A stretch of DNA of 64,000 nucleotides, from assembly GCA_036172665.1 (NCBI GenBank), contig CM069877.1, forward strand, positions 24,019,001 to 24,083,000, in the 5' to 3' direction. The notes beneath the pieces are model-generated. The model saw only the letters and a list, made by a program, of their open reading frames with translations. It did no database searches and was not told the origin of the DNA. This document shows, one piece after another, positions 54,621-64,000 of this stretch (its first letter is position 1; each line of letters opens with the position of its first letter). Both the position numbers and the translations under genes were made by a program. The DNA comes from Prosopocoilus inquinatus (Eukaryota > Arthropoda > Insecta > Coleoptera > Lucanidae).

Positions 54621-57600
54621 ATGGTTTTTTATTGTTGCGTTCCAAAGTGCACAAACAATAACGCACAAATAACAATGAGAAAATTTCCAAAAAGTCCAGA
54701 GGTAGATAATGCAATTAATATTTATATGCACTGTGTAATTTCATTATAACAGGATTTTATTTGTCACAGTTCTTCTTGAAATGGATTTCAGCAATTAAGA
54801 GACAAGATCTGTTGCTACGTGATGAAGAACATGTAAGACGAAATTTTAAAGTGTGTGATGAACATTTTCCTCCAACAGCACGATTTACCATTACCACAGA
54901 AGTAATTTAAAAGTTGGTAGCATCCCACTCTTAAAGTTACCAGGTATATATTTACTAATTAATATGTAAATTATTCCGTAAATGCATAACACCAAATCAT
55001 AACATTTTTTAAAAAGTATGAAGATGTATTAAGTATGTCTGGTAATTTAGTATTTACACCCAATATAAAATGGTGCACAATAATTTATTTTCCAGTATTT
55101 ATACATTATATTAAATACCCAATGGAGAACGCTCTTATTACATTTTGTTCAATTACAAACATTTAGATTTATCTTTTGACAAAAGTATATAAACCGTACT
55201 TAAATTTATACAAATAAATCTGTTAATTTGCAGAGGTACTATCTTGCAGTCATTATTACTATGCATTCTTCATTAATATTTTTAATTGGAAATGAATTAT
55301 TAAAGATTAATTTTTCTACATTTGTTACGTTTATAATAAAGTTAATGTTTTCAAAATACAGGTGCAAGTGAAGGTGATGAAAGCATGAAATCTCAAGAAT
55401 TGCCCACTTCATCTGCCTATGAGGAAAATATTTCAGCAAATAAACCTGAAAGTAAGTTTATATTGAAAACTATTATCAAATATATGATTTTTTTTTGAGT
55501 TTTGCTCAAAAATTCTTGTCTGTATTATCACAACTGTAAGTACTAACAAGAATAAAATTTATTTACAGATTCAACTGAAGCTGATACAAGCACCAAAACG
55601 CTGACTTCATCTGCATTATCCAGCTCTGATAAAACTCCTTGCTCAGATGATGTGCATGCCAGAAGTAAGTACTTGAAAACAGAAGTATTTTTTCAACTTT
55701 TTACAATGTTGGAAGAAAGTCGAAAACTATTAGATTAATTTATAACCACAATTAATTTTAAGTAATTGAACCAATAAGAAACCCTTTCATACAATTAGAT
55801 GTACAGTGATCACCTAAAAGTTGACATTAAATCACCTAATTAAACAATCTCAAGCCCAGAAAACAATTTGCATTTCCTTAAATTTCGTTAAAATTGATTT
55901 TCTAAATTTTTAGAATATTTTCAAAATTTCATTAAAAAAATATAATTGGAAAAAATAATGAGAAGGATTAATAATTGTTTCAGTTATTTGATTATTTACC
56001 GAAAAATAATATTTATGCAGATTTGTTATATTTTTGATGCAAGGTGCCTTTTAGGAGGAATATTTTTCAAAGGTACCTATTTAATTAACTTCCAAAAACT
56101 CTAATCTATTCCTTTTAATGAATTATTTTCACAAAAAGCTTGTAAATGTTCGTTTACAGTGGCTTATATGAGATGTTTCTTTATTTAACTTACTTAACTT
56201 TTCAAGTCAATAGGCAGAATATGAAATGGCTGTGGATAGTGTGGATTTTTTATGTATGTAAATCATCATCAATAACGTAAAACCATCTTTGTGTTTGTAT
56301 TGTAATGTGAATTTTAATTAAAGTCACTTTATGAAAACGGCTCTAAAGTAATTTCAGTTGACATGGTCATGGCTGTCTACTTAATTGACTTAACATGTAA
56401 ACTAAATAAGAAAAAAAATCTCCTCATTTCGGCAGCTGTAAAACATTATTTCCAGGTTTTTTTTTGTAAAATTAAGTCATTAACAGGGGTAGATTAGAGT
56501 TTTTAGAACTCATATCAACAGGTATTAGTTACCAACAAAAAATTTTTCTTAAAAAGTAAAGCGTAAAAATTATGTAAAAATATTACTTTTTGCTAAATAA
56601 TAAAGTATCTGAAGTAATATTTAATGTTCTTTATTATTTTTTCCAATTATAAATGTGTGAAGTTTTCACCCCAAAAAAATTGAATTCTGAAATTAAGTTT
56701 TACTAGGTGAAATTTTGAGAATATTCTAAAAATTAGAAAATTCAATTTTTCCGGAAATTAAAGAAAACTAAGTTATTTTTTGGCCTGGATTTTGTCCAAT
56801 AATATGAAATCACAGTGAAATCTTGATTAATTTCTGAGAAATAACGCTTTTACGATTTTGACCATTTCAAAAAACTATTTTCTAATTAAGTAAAATTCAC
56901 TCGGTATGTCTGACAGGGGCTAAATAGGTTTTCAGACAAGCAGAAATTATTGCCATGAATGCATGTGAATCCTTCCTTATAAACTTTGCAATGGTAAAAT
57001 ACGTATACATTAACTGCTTTGTATTTGCAGATCTAACCAAAAAACTTAAATTACTGGCAGAAGTGAAAGTTACACGTCAAAAGCAATTGTCACCTGAATC
57101 ATTGAAGTTGTACAGAATTGCAAATACCTTAAAACGAAAATCACAAAGGCTGCAAGCTAAAAACACATCCAATAGGCGACACATAAAAGAAGCCATTCAA
57201 TTTGCTGAGTCAGGAGAATTATTCAAAGCTAGGTTAAACAAGACATCGTTTCAGTTTCTTAAGATGCAGCTAAAACAGCAAAATGTAAAAGGACAAGGAC
57301 GGCGGTTCTCCATGGAAGACAAATTATTCGCTTTATCTTTGATGAAGACCAGCCATAGAGCATATAAACTTTTACGGAAGACATTTGTTCTTCCATCACG
57401 GAAAACATTAACATCAATGTTAAACTGCATTCCATTTAATTGCGGAATCAATCCACATATAATGGAAGCTTTGCGACATTCAGTAGAGGAAATGCAGTCA
57501 CTTGACAGATATAGATACAATAAGAAACTAAACCTAAACCATCCCATCCCAATAAAATTCTAATTAAATTCGGCCTAAAAATTAACAACAGTATAGAAGC

Positions 57601-59476
57601 TACGAATATACCTACCAACATAATAAAACGATTAATTTCTTTGATGAAATGGCAATTGAACCATCACTGTCATATAATAAGAGAGAAGATTTAATAATAG
57701 GTTTTACAGACTCTGGTTCTGGAAACCGTTCTACTAACTTCGCCGACCATGTTCTCGTTTTTATGGCCAGGGGTATCCATAGAAAATGGAAGCAACCTGT
57801 TGCTTATTACTTTACATGTGGTGGCCTTAATGCATATGATATAGTGATGATAATAAAGAATGTCATTAGAGCTCTTCTTAATATCAACTTAAAAGTAATA
57901 GCAACAGTTTGTGATCAAATGTCAGCAAACGTAAAAGCAATAAACATACTTATGGATGAAACCAATGCAATATTTTTACGTGACGGTAGAGAAAATCATT
58001 TGCAAGGATTTCTCGTAGATGATAGAGAAATTGTACCATTGTACGACTCTCCACATTTGTTAAAAGGTATCCGCAATAATATGTTGGAGAAAAATGTTCA
58101 ATTCATATGGAAAAAGAATATTCAGATGGCGTCATGGACTGATGTTATTAAGCTTTATGAATTGGATATTGGAGATCATGACACACGAGTTTTAAATAAA
58201 TTAACAGATGGTCATATTTATAAAGAAAAAATGAAAAAAATGAAAGTAAATATGGCAGCCCAAATTTTTTCTCACAGAGTGTCATCTACAATGGCAACAC
58301 ATTGTGAGTTGATGCATATGATTATCTATTTAATTTATTTAATAACTATATTCTTTTACAGCGGCTAGTGCATTACCTCCATCAGCAGTCGACACAGCAG
58401 ATTTTTTACTATTTATGGATAAATTGTTCGACAGTTTAAATGGAGCATCCATAAAACCTGAACATGGTAAGACTTTAAGATGTGCCATAACAGCATCTTC
58501 ATCTCACGTTGCATTTTGGACTGAATGTCTAAAAGTATTAAATTCATTACAATTTATTAGAGGAACAAAGAAAACTATTCCACCCAGTGTTCATAATTTA
58601 AAAAAGACCATACAAGGATTCATGTACCTCTGGCATCGTCTTCATTTATGTGGTTTTAAATATCTATGCACAAGAAATTTCAACCAGGATCCACTTGAAA
58701 ATTATTTTTCTTGTGTAAGAAGCCATGGATGGAGGAATATCAATCCCACATGCTCTTTCTTTACACAGTCGTTTAAAAGTTTATTGATACAACAACTAAT
58801 AACACCACACTCTCCAGGAGCTAACTGTGAAAAAGATGATTGTGATGGAATGTTAAATTCTTTAAAACATTTTCTTCAACCTGGAAATTGTTCAAATGTT
58901 ATTGACATTGCCGATAACACGAAGGTATCAGAAGCAGTGGACGTGATACCTGTAGAATCAATAGCATATACGCCACCATTGCTTAATGCACATTCATATA
59001 TAGCAGGATATATGGCAAGAAAGATTCTGAAAAAACTTGGAAAATGTGAATTATGTAAAAATGAACTGGTAGCTTCCGATACTGAAGATGAAGTAATAAA
59101 AGTGAGAAACTATACTGTTGGGGCATTGACTATGCCAAATACAAATTTTGTTAAATTATTTAGTCAGTGTAGTAATATTTTACACTTCTATTTGCCACGT
59201 CTTTCTGCAACACTTAATATAAAGACAAAATTGTTAAATAAACTAAAGTCGCTGATTAACATTACATTTAAGCCTTGCGAAACTCATAATTTATTTTTAA
59301 TATTTTGTAATTTATTTGTACAGTTCTATATTTTAATGTGGACAAAAAATATCTGTCGTATTTTAAAGGGCCTTGATTGTAGAAACATGAATGATGAAGT
59401 CAAAAGAAAAGCGTTACGTTACTACAACAGTCATAGAACTAAAAACAACAAAATTAAAGAACTGAAAATGCTGTAG
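54621..59476 (+). pseudogene. THAP9/P-element-like transposase gene, broken
   Basis: Predicted exons are 54621-54701, 54770-54943, 55362-55451, 55569-55664, 57031-58303 (with a foreign insert) and 58362-59476, all with GT/AG borders. Exons 1-2 encode a THAP zinc finger (C5/C10 in MVFYCCVPKC, then FLKWISAIKR, then CDEHF), which binds the transposon ends. A one-base shift near 54900 brings a stop at 54908. The large exons carry the P-type transposase core: GQGRRFSMEDKLFALS, FDEMAIEP (Asp), ATVCDQM (Asp), and DPLENYFSCVRSHGWRN (Asp/Glu). The catalytic acids are all present. A 127-bp mitochondrial piece at 57513-57639 breaks the core exon. Confidence 0.9.
57513..57639 (-). other. nad5: Mitochondrial ND5 insertion (numt) in the transposase exon
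   Basis: The transposase family runs from a DRY motif almost directly into FDEM; here 127 bp lie between them. On the minus strand this reads, with the invertebrate mitochondrial code, INRFIMLVGMFV followed by FSPNLISILLGWDGLGLVSYC-type ND5, where AGA and AGG encode Ser and ATA encodes Met. This is a highly conserved part of NADH dehydrogenase subunit 5. A few transposase codons were lost at the junction. The reading frame is broken by the insert. Confidence 0.85.
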
Positions 59477-60356
59477 TTATTGCCGTCAGTGCTTAATTTG
59501 TCTTCCGAATGTTATTTACCATATCTTGGTTTTTGTAGTTATAATTAATTTATTCTGAAATCATTTGGTTTGAAGGCTTCACTGTGATGGTTCATTCTTC
59601 ACTTGCTTTTCCGAGACGAAACCGCGAGGCGAAGTCCGATTCCGTCCGGAAAATCAAGCTTAGATATCTGAAATATCTTAGTATCTTACAATGTAGATAT
59701 TTATAAGTTTTAGTATATACATATTTAGTATGCACATTTAAAATATTTTCATTCTGTCCTTAATGTATGTACATATATACAGTTGGTCCAATGGATCTTT
59801 ATTGACACCACCTGACACGTCATTAATGCCTGCAGCAATGAACTTCAAACGTCGGACGTAAAAATCTCTGATGCATGGGACAAACTGTATACACACATCG
59901 TTATGTATTTATTTATATTATTATGAAATAAATATGTTAATGTTACTGAATCTTGGTTGATAATTTTTTCTGCGAAGAGCCTGTGATATACTTTTTTTTA
60001 ATAATTCTTTTCACGCACGTCATTGTTAAATCAGACGAGAACAAACATACTAATGTTTTGTATAGCCGCATTAACTATAATGCCGCTATCTTTTTTAAAT
60101 GTTAGCAATGGAAAAAGAATTTAAAATATACGAATCAATAGAATGTTGTTTCTTGTACGTTTCAATAATGACGTATGTCAAAAGAACTGTTAGACAAGTG
60201 ATGTGTAGTTTCTTCCACAACGTTTAATCGCTACATTCAATTTAAATATCCCGCTGTTAGGAACACTACTGCCTACCGTGTTAAAAGTGACAACTATTTG
60301 TATATGGCCAACGAAATTGACTCTACTTTCCTATCTATAAGTATTCCTTATCTATG
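59477..60356. other. P-type element 3' part
   Basis: Non-coding. AATAAA signals occur (for example at about 59927), and a subterminal inverted repeat lies near 60278-60300. Nothing else was identified. Confidence 0.6.
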
Positions 60357-60607
60357 GCTGCGGATTGGACGGACTAGACTGGAGAGTAATTCGAAGCACG
60401 CTGGAAGTCATCTTCCACAGAACGGGAATTGAAGTCTTAGTCTGCAGCCACCACCCACAGGCAACAGTCAGCAACAGCAAAACCGTGGACTGCTACTTCT
60501 TCCAGACGGGAAACTGCAAGAATGGGCCAGCATGTAGATTCCGACATCCTCCTTCAAGACTATCACCAGGAACATTTCGAGACGAAACGTTTTTAAGAAG
60601 GGGGCAG
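60357..60607 (+). pseudogene. Gypsy copy 2: macrodomain C-terminus and CCCH finger
   Basis: It resumes at the 8-bp duplication with LDGLDWRVIRSTLEVIF, then the end of the macrodomain, then the CCCH finger (CYFFQTGNCKNGPACRFRH). The frame after the finger (TFRDETFLRRGQCG) runs through the purine tract into the LTR without the 2-nt gap of copy 1. The finger cysteines and His are all kept. Confidence 0.9.
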
Positions 60608-60933
60608 TGTGGCGGGCCACTCAGCACTACGTCACACTGAAGGCGTCAAGAAGCCGGTTCATTGTTATGCGTCATCGGCCGTCACGCCACCATCGAACAA
60701 ACTCGAATTTTCCAGCGTTGGAATAAACGCGAAGGTGGCAAAGGATATAAAATCGCCCGGAGTGGACTCAGGAGTCAGTCGAGTTCTAAATAGCGATCGT
60801 CGAAGTTAGATTTTAGTGTGTAAATAAATGATTACAAATAAATTAGATTGTAAGCATTATTAAATTACCGTTAAGTTTTTACCGAGTGTTTTATTCGTTT
60901 AAATAAATAAATTTAAACCCTAGAAACGTAACA
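60608..60933 (+). repeat. Gypsy LTR, shared by copy 2 end and copy 3 start
   Basis: It is 326 bp, TGTGGCG to CGTAACA, with a TATA-like ATATAAAATC at 60744. A purine tract precedes it and a primer-site-like TGGTGTCGGTGC follows it, so it serves as the 3' LTR of the left unit and the 5' LTR of the right unit. Confidence 0.92.
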
Positions 60934-61030
60934 GTGGTGTCGGTGCGCGGGTTTGTGCAAATAAATAAACAATTTAAAGTAAATTAAATTTAATCAGATT
61001 ATTAAATAAGTACAGTACCGGAAAAAGACA

Positions 61031-62240
61031 GTGGCTACGAGAAAAGTGTCGTTGGAAGACTTAAAAGTGGCCGAATTAAAAACCGAATTGGAAGAACGAG
61101 AGTTAGAAACTTGTGGTTTGAAAGGCGCACTTCAACAGGGTCTCCAATGCGATTTGTTAACAGCTGGTGAAGATCCAGAGACGTTCCTTTTCGAAATTTC
61201 GTGTGGTCCCGCCGATTTTAATAAAATCTTGAAGGATGAATTTCGAGAACAATCCAGAAATTTGGACGAGAAGTTTCAAGAACAGTTTGGAAATTTAGAG
61301 AAAAAACTTCTAGAACAATCTGGAAATTTCAAGGACGAACTTCGAGAACAATCCAGAGACTTGGACGAGAAGTTTCAAGAACAGTCTGGAAATTTAGAGA
61401 AGCTTCGAGACCAATCCAGAAATTTAGAGGACAAGCTTCTAGAACAATCTGGAAATTTCAAGGACGAACTTCGAGAACAATCCCGAAATTTAGAGGAGAA
61501 GCTTCTAGAACAGTCTGGAAATTTCAAGGACGAACTTCGAGAGCAATCCAGAAATTTGGACGAGAAGTTTCAAGAACAGTCTTGAAATTTAGAGAAGCTT
61601 CGAGAACAATCCAGAAATTTAGAGGAAAAGCTTCTAGAACAATCTGGAAATTTCGACAAATTACAAAATAAATTGTTGGAACAATCTAGAGACTTAGACG
61701 AGAAATTTCGACAGCAATCAAGAAATTTCGACGAGAAACTTCTAGAACAGACCGGAAATTTGAAGGGTGAATTTCTAGAACAACCGAAAGGACTCGAAGT
61801 TAAACTAGTGGTAAAAATATCGGAAGAAACAAGGAACCTGCAAGAAAATGTGGAAGAAATAATATTCCAGCAGGATAACAAAACCAAAAATCTGGAACAA
61901 ATCATGGCGGGGTTGCGAGTGTTCGGGGATCAGCCACCCGTAGAAACACTAGAAAATAATGAAACCCGAATTGTGGAAGGGCCAGCAGAAAATTCGAAAT
62001 TGAAATTAAAACCACCAACGTTCGATGGAAAGTCTTCTTGGCCCAACTACTTCAAACAGTTCGAAGCAGCAGCAAAGGCGAACAGATGGACGGCCAGCGA
62101 AAAAGCCACTTCGTTAATTGTGGCCTTGAGAGGGGACGCTATCGATGTGCTACAGACGATGCCGCCAGAGGCACAAGAAGATTTCGACAAGCTGGTGAAT
62201 AGGATGGAAATGCGTTACGGACAGGCCCATCTGACCTGGT
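61031..62240 (+). pseudogene. gag: Gypsy copy 3 gag
   Basis: The start codon position is GTG where copy 1 has ATG, so translation as such is unlikely. The SAP-like N-terminus is followed by a long 11-residue-repeat coiled coil. An in-frame TGA at 61583-61585 replaces GGA of the repeat. From about 61990 the gag core follows (KLKPPTFDGKSSWPNYFKQF to MEMRYGQAHL). The zinc knuckle and protease are missing: the frame jumps at about 62235 into the pol linker. Confidence 0.85.
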
Positions 62241-63340
62241 GTCCTCCATCTCCCGCCACCTTGAAACAAACCTGCCAGAAGCGAAAGTCCCAATGAAATT
62301 ATGGGAAATGGTTATGTCAACGGCCCAGGAATTGACTCCAGACCAGAAGACAAAAGCAAAGAATCTGATCGGCCGCTATCAAGATGTAATCGAGACAGAA
62401 AATGGATCCAAGGGAAGAACTGATGTCGTGAAACACAAAATAGAGACTGGAGAAGAGAGACCTATCCGTCAAGCTCCAAGGCGATTACCATTACCTGGCC
62501 GGCTCAAAGATCTTCTCAACTTTGGACTTAAAGAGTGGATATTGACAAGTAGAGCTGGCGCCTGAAGATCGAGAAAAGACGGCGTTTTCCCTTGGTATGG
62601 GTCTGTGGCAATTCACAGTGATGCCATTCGGATTATGTAATGCCCCAGCGACATTCGAGAGGTTAATGGAGACGGTTCTGAAAGGTCTGTCCTGGACAAC
62701 GTGCATGGTGTACCTTGACGACATAATTGTCGTGGGAAAAACGTTCGACGACCACCTGAGTAACCTGGAAGGAGAGTTCCAACGGCTTCGCGGAGCCGGA
62801 CTAAGGCTTAGCCTCAAGAAGTGTCACCTGTTCCAGAAGGAAGTGAATTACCTGGGGCACATTGTTAATGGAAATGGAATCGCCGTGGACCCTGTGAAGA
62901 TTCAGGTGGTGAAAGACTGGCCAACTCCCAGAAATAAACACCAAATAAGGAGTTTCCTTGGCCTGTGCACTTACTATCGGCGCTACATTCCTGGATTTGC
63001 AGACATTGCTAAGCCGTTGACAAAACTCAGTGAAGAAGGTCGTCCATTTGAATGGGACCAGCAATGTCAAATTGGTTTTGAACAACTAAAGCAGTACTTG
63101 ATTAGTGCTCCTATTCTGAGTTATCCTCTCCCGGAAGGCAAGTTTGTCGTGGACACATATGCTAGCAACGTTGGGATTGGTGGCGTACTCTCCCAGATAC
63201 AAGAGGGGCAAGAGAAGGTGATCGGCTACTTCAGTAAAGTCCTATCAAAGCCGGAACGAAACTATTGCGTCACAAGAAGGGAATTGCTAGCCGTCGTAAA
63301 AACGATAGATAGAACATTTCTACAAATACTTGTATGGTAG
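62239..63340 (+). pseudogene. pol: Gypsy copy 3 pol linker and RT C-terminal half
   Basis: The linker (62239-62510) joins into the RT middle at the same point as in copy 1 (after CGGCTCAAAGATCTT). The RT part has MPFGLCNAPATF, YLDDIIVVG and FLGLCTYYRRYIP. A TGA at the position of a conserved Trp (about 62540) breaks the frame just after the junction. The 12-bp duplication of copy 1 is absent. Confidence 0.9.
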
Positions 63341-63593
63341 ACGCTTCCTCCTGAGGACCGACCATGCCGCTCTAAAATGGCTTCTCCGTTTCAAGGACCC
63401 AGAAGGGCAAGTTGCACGATGGATCGAACGACTTCAGGAGTACGATTTTGAAATTCAGCATCGGGCAGGAATTAGCCATCGAAATGCCGATGTTTTGTCG
63501 AGAAGACCCTGTACCGAAGACTGTAAGCACTGTAGTCGTTTGGACGAGAAAATAGCCACGACTGCGAGGACAGCCATTGTTGACGACAAATGA
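63330..63593 (+). pseudogene. Gypsy copy 3 RNase H end
   Basis: It shows the same one-base shift relative to RT as copy 1, then YGRRFLLRTDHAALKWLL and HRNADVLSRRPC. Confidence 0.85.
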
Positions 63594-64000
63594 TTTGAAA
63601 TTAGTGCTAGAGTGGAAAAGCAGGGACGCGAGGCCTGCCTGGGAAGAGGTAGCACCATGTGCACCGTCCGTAAAATCATACTGGGCGCAGTGGGACTCCA
63701 TAGTGTTGGATCGTGGTCTTCTGAGACGAAGCATAGAGAATCAGGAAGGCATGGAACAGAAGTTCTGAGGGAACTTCACGATGGAACTTCGGGAGGGCAT
63801 CTGGGAGTTAAGAAGACTATGGAGAAGATGCGCGAAAGATTTTACTGGGTGAACTGCAAGGAAGACCTGAAGGATTGGTGCAGAAAGTGTGCAGTCTGCG
63901 CAGCCAGTAACGGTCCCCACAGGCGGGGCAAGGCCCACATGAGACAGTAAAACGTTGGAAGTCCTTTCGAGAGAGGTGACATCGATGTAGCCGGCCCGTT
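63577..64000 (+). pseudogene. Gypsy copy 3 integrase start (window-truncated)
   Basis: It shows the zinc-binding region (ELHDGTSGGHLGVKKTMEKM, CRKCAVC). About 22 bp around 63762 are missing relative to copy 1 (before VLRELHDG). A TAA at 63948-63950 precedes the core. The core start (DIDVAGP) is cut by the window end. Confidence 0.85.

Larger units (their letters stand above)
54352..60356 (+). mobile_element. P-element-type (THAP) DNA transposon, 6.0 kb
   Basis: It interrupts the macrodomain of gypsy copy 2, leaving an 8-bp duplication on each side (GGCTGCGG or GCTGCGGA, at 54343-54351 and 60356-60364), the size known for P elements. If the second reading is right, the element starts CATG and ends ATG. 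Terminal inverted repeats are otherwise poor. A subterminal inverted match (TAGTTTTCACTTTTGTCACA near 54394 and its inverse near 60278-60300) is seen. A spliced THAP transposase gene is inside. Confidence 0.88.
60608..64000 (+). mobile_element. Gypsy copy 3, runs off the window end
   Basis: The order is LTR, gag, RT half, RNase H, integrase start. It is nearly the same as copy 1, with the same RT deletion junction, but it keeps more of gag. The 3' part is outside the window. Confidence 0.93.

Noticed and set aside
54422..54661. Frames upstream of the THAP start as a longer transposase N-terminus
   Set aside because: The THAP finger begins directly at ATG 54621 with the usual short N-terminus. 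Upstream frames are unrelated.

Overview
This window is insect nuclear DNA: AT-rich, intron-bearing, and mostly made of transposable elements. The organism is inferred from the mix of BEL/Pao and Ty3/gypsy LTR retrotransposons, mariner and Tc1 elements, a P-element-type THAP transposon, many fold-back MITEs, and one WD40 gene of clear animal type. A beetle is plausible, but the order cannot be fixed from what I can see.

The only ordinary host gene I can support is STRAP (serine-threonine kinase receptor-associated protein, WD40), with five coding exons from 19391 to 35926 on the + strand. The joined exons give 984 nt, or 327 codons plus a stop. Its introns are packed with fold-back elements, MITEs, a degenerate Tc1 element and a Transib-like element, and a 598-bp MITE ends about 100 bp before its start codon.

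Left part (1-12700): a repeat carrying a nested MITE, then gypsy copy 1 (710-5327) with two LTRs, then a Polinton/Maverick integrase fragment, then a second gypsy type on the minus strand (5628-12157). The gag of that second gypsy is split by a 4.1-kb DNA transposon with TA target duplications, which itself holds a hAT-like MITE. Middle (12700-19390 and the STRAP introns): fold-back elements, two hammerhead-ribozyme-like motifs, and a Transib-like element with V(D)J-RSS-like ends. Right part: a 3-kb 8-bp-TSD element with CTCGAGT-rich ends (39174-42140); a mariner (43471-52148) split by a young BEL/Pao element (43873-51250); a TTAA-flanked fold-back (52953-53899); and more gypsy copy DNA (54120 to the window end) split by a 6.0-kb P-element-type transposon (54352-60356) whose transposase carries a small mitochondrial ND5 insertion.

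The most unusual finding is that the gypsy family at 710-5327 and 54120-64000 carries, after the integrase GPY/F module of Pol, a TARG1/OARD1-like macrodomain (ADP-ribosyl hydrolase fold) followed by a CCCH zinc finger. The catalytic lysine and aspartate of that family are still present. This looks like a host de-ADP-ribosylation module captured by a retrotransposon.
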